Notes: a model not told the origin generated them from the letters alone. A stretch of 6,144 nt of DNA from Methanofollis sp. (GCA_028696365.1 JAQVHG010000137.1:1-6144), one strand, 5' to 3'. Shown: positions 1-6,013, counted from the stretch's first letter. Translations and numbers: made by a program.

Positions 1-1517
1 TTTCCAAGAGTATCACCGGGAAAGGCGGCTGTACGACAATGGCCGAGGGCGGGTACAACGCCGTCCTCAAAGACGACGATACCTGCGACCTCCATGTGGC
101 CGACACCCTCAGTGGAGGCGCGTACCTCAATGACCCTGCCCTGATCGAGGCCCTGGTTCACGACGCCCCCGCGCGTCTTGACGACCTGGTCAGATGGGGG
201 GCGGTCTTCGACGCCTCGGCCGACCACGAGGTGGCCCAGCGTTCCTTTGGTGGGCAGTCGTTCCCGCGGACCTGCTATGCAGGCGACCGGACCGGCCACG
301 AGATCATGGCCACCCTGATGGAGCGGCTGCGCGGGAGCGATGTAGAGCGGTGCGAGGAGACGGCCGCGATCGAACTGCTCAAGGACGGGAGCCGGGTCTG
401 CGGGGCTCTGGGCCTAGACAGGAACGGCGAGATGGTCGCCGTGCGCGCCGACGCCGTCGTCCTCGCAGCCGGCGGGGGCGCGCGGGTCTATGACGTCTCC
501 ACCAACTCCGGTACCGGCACCGGCGACGGGTTCGCTCTCGGCTACCGCGCTGGCGCCGACCTGATCGATATGGAGATGGTCCAGTTCCATCCGACCGGTG
601 CGGTCTACCCGTACGACGCCAGGGGGCGCCTGGTCACCGAGGCGGTGCGGGGCGAAGGGGGCCATCTGATCAATGCCGAGGGCGAACGCTTCATGCACCA
701 CTACGACCCTGAGCGGATGGAACTCTCCACCCGCGACGTGGTGGCGCGGGCGATCGCCACCGAGGTGTTGGAAGGGCGGGGAACCTCCCACGGCGGCGTC
801 TGGCTGGACGTCACCCACCTGCCGGCACACCAGATCGAGGAGCGCCTCCCCCTGATGCTCGCCCAGTTCCTCAGGTACGGCGTGGACATCAGGACCGAGG
901 CGATGGAGGTCGCCCCCACCGCCCACCATGTGATGGGCGGGCTGCGGATCACCCCAACCTGCCAGACGAGCCTGCCTGGGCTTTTCGCCTGCGGCGAGAC
1001 GGCCGGCGGGGTCCATGGGGCCAACCGTCTCGGGGGCAACGCTCTGGCCGACACCCAGGTCTTCGGGAAGCGGGCAGGCGAGGCGGCAGGGCAGGCGCCG
1101 GAACGGGCAAAAGCCCTGAACAGAGCCCAGGTGGCGGCGCAGGAAGAACGGCTTGCCGCCTTCTATGAGGGCGAGTCCTCCCCGACCTGGGCGCAGGAAC
1201 ACCTCCAGCGTGCGATGTGGGACGGCGCCGGGATCAGGCGGGACGCGACTGGGCTGCAGACGACGCAGCGGGTCGTCGAAGGGCTGCTCACCACCCCGCT
1301 CAGGGCGGCATCGGGACGTAACCTCATCGAGTGTTGCGGTGTCCAGAACCTCTGCACCACCGCACTGCTCATCGTCCGCTCAGCCCTGCTCAGGCCAGAG
1401 AGCCGTGGGGCCCATTACCGGACCGACGTCTCCCAGGACTGGGACGCTGCCCACTCGCCGTACGGTCACACCAGGATCAATCTGCAGGGAGTGTCCATCG
1501 AGGAGAGAGAGCCATGA
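1..1517 (+). CDS. tfrA: Thiol:fumarate reductase subunit A (FAD, fumarate-reducing), 5'-truncated by window edge
   Basis: Flavoprotein subunit expected to reduce fumarate to succinate in the cytoplasm, taking electrons from the TfrB iron-sulfur subunit. The frame is open from base 3 (504 visible residues). The ATG at 39 is internal, because family sequence (GKGGCTTMAEGGYNAV) runs through it; roughly 35 residues, including the dinucleotide-binding GxGxxG, lie outside. Numbering from that ATG, catalytic residues of the FrdA/SdhA family are present: H184 in FHPTG, E201 and R204 in TEAVRGEGG, R232 in STRDVV, H296 in HHVMGG, R330 in GANRLGGN. The FAD segment TGTGDGFALGYRAGA (about 159-173) and the C-terminal ESRGAHYRTD also fit. 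The usual covalent-FAD histidine position is cysteine (bases 30-32), which suggests non-covalent FAD. L-aspartate oxidase is the main alternative, but the ATGA overlap with tfrB decides for TfrA. Family assignment is firm; the in vivo reaction is inferred from known methanogen Tfr. Confidence 0.93.
   Translation, partial: SKSITGKGGCTTMAEGGYNAVLKDDDTCDLHVADTLSGGAYLNDPALIEALVHDAPARLDDLVRWGAVFDASADHEVAQRSFGGQSFPRTCYAGDRTGHEIMATLMERLRGSDVERCEETAAIELLKDGSRVCGALGLDRNGEMVAVRADAVVLAAGGGARVYDVSTNSGTGTGDGFALGYRAGADLIDMEMVQFHPTGAVYPYDARGRLVTEAVRGEGGHLINAEGERFMHHYDPERMELSTRDVVARAIATEVLEGRGTSHGGVWLDVTHLPAHQIEERLPLMLAQFLRYGVDIRTEAMEVAPTAHHVMGGLRITPTCQTSLPGLFACGETAGGVHGANRLGGNALADTQVFGKRAGEAAGQAPERAKALNRAQVAAQEERLAAFYEGESSPTWAQEHLQRAMWDGAGIRRDATGLQTTQRVVEGLLTTPLRAASGRNLIECCGVQNLCTTALLIVRSALLRPESRGAHYRTDVSQDWDAAHSPYGHTRINLQGVSIEEREP
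1500..1505 (+). promoter_or_regulatory. Ribosome binding site of tfrB
   Basis: GAGGAG lies 8 nt before the ATG at 1514, inside the last codons of tfrA. It decides the tfrB start over in-frame upstream codons, and with the ATGA stop/start overlap it suggests translational coupling of the two subunits. Confidence 0.75.
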
Positions 1518-2977
1518 AAGAGATCACATTCCAGGTCTCGCGCTTTGACCCTGAGACCGACACCCAACCACACCTTGAAGAGTACACCGTCGAGGTCCAC
1601 GACGGGGCGCGGGTCCTCCACGCCCTTCACGCCGTCCACGCGATGGACCCGACACTTGCCTACCGTTGGTGCTGCGGCGCCGGGCAGTGCGGGAGTTGTG
1701 CGGTGAAGGTGGACGGCACGCCCGGGCTGGCATGCCTCACCGAGGCCCACAACGGGATGGTCGTCGAGCCCCTCGACCTCCCGGTAACGCGAGACCTGGA
1801 GGTAGACCTGGCACCGTACCTGGACCGGTTCACCTCCATCGCCCCAAACGGCTCTGCGGTCTTCCCGACCAGGGCCGAGATCGAGGCGATCAAACCGCTG
1901 CGCGAGTGCATCGAGTGTATGTCCTGCGTCTCGGTCTGCCCAGCCCTGAAGGTCTCTGAGTTTGCAGGCCCGACGGCGATGCGCCAGGAACTCCGCCTGG
2001 CCCTCGACCCGCGCGACTCAGGCGACCGGGTGGCCGAAGCGGTGGAACGGGGGCTCTTTGCCTGCACTTCCTGCCAGCGATGCAGGATCGTCTGCCCAAA
2101 GGAGATCCAGATCCCAGGCAAGGCGATCGAGAAACTCCGCGAGATCGCGGCAAGACAGGGCCTGGCCCTCCCCCGGCATACCGACCTGGCCAAGACAGTC
2201 AGACAGACCGGTCGGAGCGTGGACCGGAGCAAACCGACCCTCCTCGAAGAGGTGCCCGAGGTGATCGAGCCCGAAGGCGAAGTGAAGGCGACGGTCGGGT
2301 TCTTCGTGGGCTGTATGTACAACGGCCGCCTCCCTGAGACCGCACGCGATATGCTTGCGGTGATGCGGAGAAACGGGATCAGGGTGATCATCCCGCACGA
2401 GCAGGTCTGCTGCGGCTCGCCCTTGATCAGGAGCGGGCAGACCGAGATTGTCGATCACCTCAAGCGCCTCAACATCGAGGCCTTCAGGAGCCGCAAGATC
2501 GACCTCGTGATGACGATGTGCGCCGGGTGCGGGTCGACGCTCAAGAACGATTACCAGACTCCGTTCACGGTGATGGACGCCACTGAGGTGCTCACAAAAT
2601 TCGGGTGCGAACCCCCGGCACACCTCCCGGTCACCGTCACCTATCACGACCCCTGCCACCTTCTCAGGGGGCAAGGAGTCAGCGAAGAGCCGCGGGGCCT
2701 TCTCAAGAGCGTGGTCGAGCAGTTTGTCGAGACCCCGAACCAGTGCTGCGGGTCAGGCGGCGGGGTGCGCTCTGGCCGGCCCGAAGTAGCGGCGGCCCTC
2801 GGAGATCAGCGTGGGGAGGCATTCGAGGCAAGCGGCGCCGAGATGGTCATCTCGTGCTGCCCGTTCTGCGAGTACCATATCTCCGAACACACCGACCTCC
2901 CGGTCAAGGACCTCATGACCCTCCTGCGTGAGGGCTACGAGAAAAAGGACCGACAGCGTGCCGGGAAGAAGGCCTGA
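1514..2977 (+). CDS. tfrB: Thiol:fumarate reductase subunit B (FeS / CoM-SH:CoB-SH oxidizing)
   Basis: Electron-input subunit of thiol:fumarate reductase: it oxidizes CoM-SH plus CoB-SH to the heterodisulfide and passes electrons to TfrA. The protein is 487 residues, close to the family length. Order: a plant-type [2Fe-2S] domain (C54-x4-C59-x2-C62-x11-C74); two [4Fe-4S] motifs of CxxCxxCxxxCP form (C132/135/138/142 and C184/187/190/194); then an HdrB-like half with two CCG domains. CCG1 is C267-x31-C299C300-x35-C336-x2-C339. CCG2 is C381-x29-C411C412-x36-C449-x2-C452, with an extra C448. No signal peptide or membrane segment is visible, consistent with a soluble enzyme. The start at 1514 is chosen because of GAGGAG 8 nt upstream, the ATGA overlap with tfrA, and family sequence (MKEITFQV) beginning there. 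In methanogens the CCG motifs of HdrB hold noncubane [4Fe-4S] clusters; the same role here is inferred. Confidence 0.95.
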   Translation: MKEITFQVSRFDPETDTQPHLEEYTVEVHDGARVLHALHAVHAMDPTLAYRWCCGAGQCGSCAVKVDGTPGLACLTEAHNGMVVEPLDLPVTRDLEVDLAPYLDRFTSIAPNGSAVFPTRAEIEAIKPLRECIECMSCVSVCPALKVSEFAGPTAMRQELRLALDPRDSGDRVAEAVERGLFACTSCQRCRIVCPKEIQIPGKAIEKLREIAARQGLALPRHTDLAKTVRQTGRSVDRSKPTLLEEVPEVIEPEGEVKATVGFFVGCMYNGRLPETARDMLAVMRRNGIRVIIPHEQVCCGSPLIRSGQTEIVDHLKRLNIEAFRSRKIDLVMTMCAGCGSTLKNDYQTPFTVMDATEVLTKFGCEPPAHLPVTVTYHDPCHLLRGQGVSEEPRGLLKSVVEQFVETPNQCCGSGGGVRSGRPEVAAALGDQRGEAFEASGAEMVISCCPFCEYHISEHTDLPVKDLMTLLREGYEKKDRQRAGKKA

Positions 2978-2994
2978 AGATCTATCTCATCCTC

Positions 2995-3001
2995 TTTTTT
3001 T
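2995..3001 (+). terminator. Oligo-T terminator after tfrB
   Basis: A run of seven T in a pyrimidine-rich setting (CTCTTTTTTTCTC) starts 18 nt after the tfrB stop. Archaeal RNA polymerase terminates at such U-tracts without needing a hairpin, and none is visible here. It probably ends the tfrAB transcript and separates it from the downstream antiporter gene. Confidence 0.6.
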
Positions 3002-3119
3002 CTCGGTGGTATCGCTCATGAAGAGATCATCCCAAAACTCTCCAGCCCTTCCTTTCCCAGAATATAACACTAGAGATGGTGAGGCGTTCCTCCCCTTTTC
3101 GTTGCGCATCTATACATTC

Positions 3120-3189
3120 GCCTTCCCACATCACTGCGCCGGGGGTAGAGCCACCGGACCCCGAGGGAAGAAGATAGGAGCGGGAAGGC
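3120..3189 (+). repeat. GC-rich palindromic repeat, copy 1 (degenerate left arm)
   Basis: The 70-nt element is bounded by GCCTTCCC (3120-3127) and its complement GGGAAGGC (3182-3189). It shares CGCCGGGGGT (3137-3146) and an 18-nt perfect stretch, GATAGGAGCGGGAAGGCA (3173-3190), with the copy at 3683-3751. The inner hairpin is decayed: CCGGGGG faces CCACCGG. It looks like a dispersed REP-like element; the family name is unknown to me. Confidence 0.75.
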
Positions 3190-3207
3190 AGAGCGATGAT
3201 CGTGATG

Positions 3208-3224
3208 AAGGGATGCGATCCCTT
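3208..3224. repeat. Small perfect hairpin between repeat copies
   Basis: AAGGGAT (3208-3214) and ATCCCTT (3218-3224) form a 7-bp stem with a GCG loop. An alternative longer pairing joins GATGAAG (3204-3210) to CTTCATC (3231-3237). The hairpin sits between palindrome copy 1 and the inverted copy at 3241. No T-tract follows, so a terminator role is not supported. Confidence 0.5.
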
Positions 3225-3240
3225 GCCAATCTTCATCTGC

Positions 3241-3282
3241 GGGGGGTTCGGGGGGCGGCAAGCTCCCCGGTGGAGGATAGGG
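3241..3282 (-). repeat. GC-rich palindromic repeat, inverted partial copy
   Basis: Read on the minus strand this matches the core of the 3683-3751 element. The plus-strand order here is a G run, TTCGGGG, GGCGGCA, a CCCCGG block, then GGATAGGG. The reverse complement of the other copy gives GGGGGTCCGGGGG, CAGCA, CCCCCGG, then AGATAGGGG. Differences are a few substitutions and short indels. The outer GCCTTCCC arms are missing, so the copy is partial. Confidence 0.6.
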
Positions 3283-3467
3283 CTTAGAACTCAGAAAGGA
3301 ATGACCTCAGTTCAAGACGATGTTCAAGCCACAGGAAGTTTTGGGATATGCTCGAAGCGAAAGCACCGGTAACACGCCCCTCCTCTTCACGATCAAAACC
3401 CTGCATTCCCTTTCCTCTCACCGTCCCAGGGGAATTTGCGCGAGAGCGGATCCGAGAACACAGGGAA

Positions 3468-3485
3468 TCACCAGATTCCTGGTGA
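3468..3485. repeat. Small perfect hairpin with a competing alternative
   Basis: TCACCAG (3468-3474) pairs with CTGGTGA (3479-3485) around a four-base ATTC loop. An overlapping alternative pairs GGAATC (3464-3469) with GATTCC (3474-3479) around ACCA. The two cannot form together. No gene starts close downstream, so a regulatory role is not shown. Confidence 0.45.
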
Positions 3486-3543
3486 CAGGAAGATCTTTTC
3501 ACCTCCCGTGGATCTTTGATCTTCGAGATGAATGAAGAGTGAG

Positions 3544-3583
3544 GCGAGAAGGCACCATGGATAGCCACAACGAGAGTATTGCT
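3544..3583 (+). repeat. Diverged direct repeat, left copy (partner at 3742-3781)
   Basis: GCGAGAAGGCACCAT (3544-3558) matches GCGGGAAGGCACCAT (3742-3756) at 14 of 15 positions. The next 25 bases match at 15 positions without gaps and end in a shared TGCT. The constant 198-nt offset indicates an old duplication. In the right copy the shared block overlaps the right arm of the palindromic repeat; in the left copy no left arm of the palindrome is present. Confidence 0.5.
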
Positions 3584-3609
3584 GGCCACCACTTCTTTTC
3601 GGATGTGCG

Positions 3610-3641
3610 CAGAGCGAGCATAAGAAGATCTTCGGGCTCTG
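3610..3641. repeat. Nested inverted repeat around a GAAGATCTTC palindrome
   Basis: CAGAGC (3610-3615) pairs with GCTCTG (3636-3641), enclosing the perfect 10-nt palindrome GAAGATCTTC (3624-3633). Related arms GAAGATC and GATCTTC recur at 3489-3495/3518-3524 and at 3827-3833/3837-3843, so this is a recurring motif of the intergenic region. Function unknown. Confidence 0.45.
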
Positions 3642-3682
3642 TAGAAACCCTCACCTTTTATGGGTACGAGCGCGATTCAACC

Positions 3683-3751
3683 GCCTTCCCCTATCTTCTC
3701 GCCGGGGGTGCTGCCCCCGGACCCCCGGGAGCACGATAGGAGCGGGAAGGC
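3683..3751 (+). repeat. GC-rich palindromic repeat, copy 2 (most intact)
   Basis: The outer stem joins GCCTTCCC (3683-3690) to GGGAAGGC (3744-3751), and CTATC (3691-3695) to GATAG (3735-3739) across a short bulge. An inner hairpin joins CCGGGGG (3702-3708) to CCCCCGG (3714-3720) around TGCTG. The 18-nt right end (3735-3752) is identical to copy 1. The element is strongly self-complementary and, as RNA or single-stranded DNA, would fold into a long two-part hairpin. Confidence 0.8.
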
Positions 3752-3781
3752 ACCATCAATAACCGTGGAGAGAGTGCTGCT
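3742..3781 (+). repeat. Diverged direct repeat, right copy (partner at 3544-3583)
   Basis: Partner of the 3544-3583 block. It overlaps the right arm of palindromic repeat copy 2 and continues beyond it, so the duplicated unit is not the palindrome alone. Confidence 0.5.
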
Positions 3782-3826
3782 CTCCTCGCCCTCTCGTGTG
3801 GCGGAGTGTGAGCGGAGCGAACTTGA

Positions 3827-3843
3827 GAAGATCTCTGATCTTC
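3827..3843. repeat. GAAGATC-TCT-GATCTTC hairpin
   Basis: GAAGATC (3827-3833) and GATCTTC (3837-3843) form a perfect 7-bp stem with a three-base loop. The 11-nt string TGATCTTCGAG at 3836-3846 also occurs at 3517-3527 in the same orientation, linking this block with the upstream one. Confidence 0.5.
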
Positions 3844-4011
3844 GAGCGGCACGCCCCCAGCCAGAGATATCCATCAAGAGGATTTCTACAGAGCCTAGAA
3901 TCAGGGTAACGTTCACCCCTTCTCCCCTCGACCTCGTGGTATCTCTGCGTCTCCCCACACCGGCCCATACCAGAAACCCTAAATGAGATGGTTCCCGATT
4001 CCTGAAGACAC

Positions 4012-4016
4012 AGGAG
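4012..4016 (+). promoter_or_regulatory. Ribosome binding site of the antiporter gene
   Basis: AGGAG ends 5 nt before the ATG at 4022. The in-frame ATG at 3983 has no such sequence upstream and would add 13 residues of non-family-like sequence, so 4022 is preferred as the start. Confidence 0.7.
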
Positions 4017-4021
4017 CCCTC

Positions 4022-6013
4022 ATGGAAGCAGTAATCCTCGACGACATCCTCGTCATCTTCGCCCTCTCCATCGCCATTCTCTTCCTCTGTTCACGGCTGA
4101 AGATCCCGGGCATCGTCGGCTTTCTCATCACCGGGATGGTCGCAGGGCCGCACGCCCTCGGGCTCATCGACAACCCCGAGAGCGTCCAGGCCCTTGCCGA
4201 GGTCGGAGTGGTCCTCCTCCTCTTCACCATCGGGATGGAGTTCTCGTTCCAGCACCTGCTCAAGATCCGCCGGGCCGTGCTCGTCGGTGGCACCCTCCAG
4301 GTGGCCCTCACCGTCGCCGCGGTGGCGGCGGCCGGCATCTTTTTTAGTCTTGCACCCGGCCAGGCGGTATTCTTCGGGTTCCTCCTCTCCCTCTCCAGCA
4401 CCGCCATCGTCCTCTCGCTCCTCCAGGAACGTTCTGAGGTGGAGAGCCCACACGGCCGCACCACCCTTGGGATCCTCATCTTCCAGGACCTGGTCATCAT
4501 CCCGATGATGCTCCTCGTCCCCTTCCTTGCAGGGGAGGGCGGCGAACCAGGCACCGGCCCGGTCCTGGTCTTCCTCCTCACCTCGGTCGGGATCATCGCC
4601 TATGTGGTCGTCTCGGCAAAGTGGCTGGTCCCAAAACTCCTCTTCCATGCTGCCAGACTGCGGAGCCGCGAGATCTTTCTCCTCTCTATCATTGTCATCT
4701 GCCTCTTCACCGCCTGGCTCACCCAGAGCGCCGGGCTCTCCCTCTCCCTCGGCGCCTTCCTGGCCGGGCTGATCATCTCTGAATCAGAATACGCCCACGA
4801 GGCCCTCGGTACCGTGCTCCCCTTCAAGGATGTCTTCACCAGTTTCTTCTTTGTCTCAGTCGGGATGCTCCTCGACCTCGGGTTCGTCGCCGACCACCCC
4901 TGGGCAGTCCTGGTCCTCGCCCTCGCCGTCATCCTGGGCAAGAGTGTCATCGCTGCAGGCGTCACCTCGCTCATCGGCTCGTCTCTGCGGACCTCGGTCC
5001 TCACCGGGACGGCGCTCAGCCAGATCGGAGAGTTCTCGTTTATCCTCTCGGTGGTGGGCGTGGACTACGGGCTCCTCAGCCCCTTGGCCGAGCAGGTCTT
5101 CCTAGCAGTGGCAGTGGTCACGATGATCGCCACGCCCTTCACGGTCGGACTCTCGCCAGGGCTTGCCGAGCGCTCCTGCCGCCTCCCCATCCCCGAGCGG
5201 CTCAGGTTGGGGAGTGTCAGGGAGGCCCCGCCCGAAGAACCGGCGCTGCGCGATCATATCGTCATCGTCGGGTTCGGGCTCAGCGGCAGGCATGTGGCCA
5301 GGGCCGCACAGGCCGCTGGGATCCCGTACGTCGTCATCGAGATGAACCCTGAGACCGTGCGCGAGGAGCGGGAGCGGGGAGAGGCGATCTATTATGGTAA
5401 TGCGGCCAGGGCAGCGGTCCTCGAACGGGCAGGCATTGATCGGGCCAAGGCGCTCGTCGTCGTCATCTCAGACCCCTCGGCGACCGGGCGGGTGGTGGCG
5501 ACGGCGAGGCAGAAGAACCCTCACCTCCAGATCATCGCCAGGACGCGCTATGTGAGCGAGATGGAGGACCTCCTGAGGCTCGGTGCCGACGAGGTGATCC
5601 CTGCCGAATTCGAGACCTCAGTCGAGATCTTCACCAGGATCCTCACCGCCTACCTGGTGCCGAGAGAAGAGATCGAGCGGTTCACGGCCGAGGTGCGGGC
5701 CGGGGGCTACGGGTTCCTCAGGGCCACGGCCAGGCAGGCACCGTGCCTCCACGACATCGGGTTCTTCCAGCCCGGAGCCGAGGTCGAGAGCCTCAGGGTA
5801 GGTGAGGGAGCGAAGGTCGAGGGACGGAGCCTGGCCGACCTCGACCTGCGCCGTCGCCACGGGGTGACTGTCCTGGCGGTTCGCCGGGGGACCCAGGTGT
5901 TCGCCGCCCCGAGCGGGGAGACGGTGCTCATAGTCGGGGACGTCTGCGTGGTCATCGGCTCTGAGGAGAAGGTCGCCGGCATCGATCCTCTCTTCAGGGG
6001 TGAGGGGGGATGA
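4022..6013 (+). CDS. Kef/CPA2-type cation:proton antiporter with TrkA-N and TrkA-C domains
   Basis: Membrane antiporter, probably K+/H+ or Na+/H+, with cytoplasmic nucleotide-sensing RCK domains; 663 residues. Residues about 5-380 form 12-13 hydrophobic segments with CPA2 landmarks: GVVLLLFTIGMEFS (62-75), LSSTAIVLSLLQER (124-137), the ion-site FQD (154-156), LGAFLAGLIISESEY (243-257), FFFVSVGMLLD (275-285) and LSQIGEFSFIL (332-342). A TrkA-N Rossmann domain starts near 410, with GFGLSG (417-422) and acidic E440 at the end of the second strand, suggesting NAD(H)-type binding. A TrkA-C domain follows at about 575-650. E. coli KefC is glutathione-gated; this protein ends in TrkA-C, its glycine-rich loop has Leu where KefC has Arg (from memory), and methanogens generally lack glutathione, so gating must differ. 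The gene stands apart from tfrAB and overlaps trxB at the 3' end. Ion specificity cannot be read from sequence. Confidence 0.9.
   Translation: MEAVILDDILVIFALSIAILFLCSRLKIPGIVGFLITGMVAGPHALGLIDNPESVQALAEVGVVLLLFTIGMEFSFQHLLKIRRAVLVGGTLQVALTVAAVAAAGIFFSLAPGQAVFFGFLLSLSSTAIVLSLLQERSEVESPHGRTTLGILIFQDLVIIPMMLLVPFLAGEGGEPGTGPVLVFLLTSVGIIAYVVVSAKWLVPKLLFHAARLRSREIFLLSIIVICLFTAWLTQSAGLSLSLGAFLAGLIISESEYAHEALGTVLPFKDVFTSFFFVSVGMLLDLGFVADHPWAVLVLALAVILGKSVIAAGVTSLIGSSLRTSVLTGTALSQIGEFSFILSVVGVDYGLLSPLAEQVFLAVAVVTMIATPFTVGLSPGLAERSCRLPIPERLRLGSVREAPPEEPALRDHIVIVGFGLSGRHVARAAQAAGIPYVVIEMNPETVREERERGEAIYYGNAARAAVLERAGIDRAKALVVVISDPSATGRVVATARQKNPHLQIIARTRYVSEMEDLLRLGADEVIPAEFETSVEIFTRILTAYLVPREEIERFTAEVRAGGYGFLRATARQAPCLHDIGFFQPGAEVESLRVGEGAKVEGRSLADLDLRRRHGVTVLAVRRGTQVFAAPSGETVLIVGDVCVVIGSEEKVAGIDPLFRGEGG

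Larger units (their letters stand above)
3635..3895. mobile_element. Possible MITE-like unit, 261 nt, with terminal inverted repeats
   Basis: The left end GGCTCTGTAGAAACCCTC (3635-3652) and the complement of the right end, GGCTCTGTAGAAATCCTC (3878-3895), match at 17 of 18 positions and face outward like transposon ends. Inside lie the complete palindromic repeat (3683-3751) and the hairpin at 3827-3843. There is no transposase frame and I see no flanking target-site duplication. It could be a non-autonomous or decayed element, or the chance endpoints of a nested repeat block. Confidence 0.4.
2978..4021. other. 1-kb repeat-rich intergenic region without a convincing gene
   Basis: The gap between tfrB and the antiporter gene is long for this genome type. 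It is visibly less GC-rich than the flanking genes, lacks their strong G/C third-position preference, and holds no reading frame with a recognisable domain and ribosome binding site. Short open frames on both strands translate repeat DNA and resemble no family I know. It holds a T-tract terminator, three copies of a GC-rich palindromic element, a 261-nt unit with inverted ends, a diverged direct repeat, and several small hairpins, listed separately. An unannotated small RNA or decayed mobile DNA is possible; I cannot identify either. Confidence 0.7.

Noticed and set aside
39..41. ATG at 39 as the tfrA start
   Set aside because: The frame is open to the left edge, and the 12 preceding codons encode family sequence leading into the AEGG FAD segment, so the gene begins outside the window.
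414..1202. 262-codon open frame on the minus strand opposite tfrA
   Set aside because: It lies fully antisense to conserved tfrA codons, its translation resembles no family, and GC-rich genes with G/C third positions commonly leave long antisense frames open.
1331..1513. Upstream in-frame start for tfrB
   Set aside because: The extra 61 residues read tfrA in another frame; the ATG at 1514 has a ribosome binding site, the ATGA overlap and a family-like N-terminus.
1..1517. L-aspartate oxidase (NadB) identity for the first gene
   Set aside because: NadB shares the flavoprotein fold and non-covalent FAD, but the translationally coupled TfrB-type partner with CCG domains fits thiol:fumarate reductase.
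1660..2674. Long minus-strand open frames (1660-2391, 2018-2674) opposite tfrB
   Set aside because: They are antisense to cluster-binding domains of tfrB, show no recognisable domain, and overlap each other in different frames.
3120..3751. CRISPR array
   Set aside because: Only three diverged copies, one inverted, with irregular spacing; there are no uniform repeat-spacer units and no cas genes in the window.
3978..3985. CCTAAATG as a TATA box for the antiporter gene; also AATATAA near 3061
   Set aside because: Both are weak matches to the archaeal TATA box without a convincing BRE; the AATATAA is about 950 nt from the gene. Promoter position is left open.
3284..3986. Small open frames in the intergenic gap (3284-3592 minus, 3539-3739 plus, 3660-3986 plus, 3677-3958 minus)
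   Set aside because: Most run through palindromic repeats, overlap each other on both strands, lack a clear ribosome binding site and show no recognisable domain.
3979..4648. Minus-strand open frames opposite the antiporter N-terminus
   Set aside because: Low-complexity translations rich in Arg/Pro or Glu/Asp are complements of hydrophobic membrane-segment codons.
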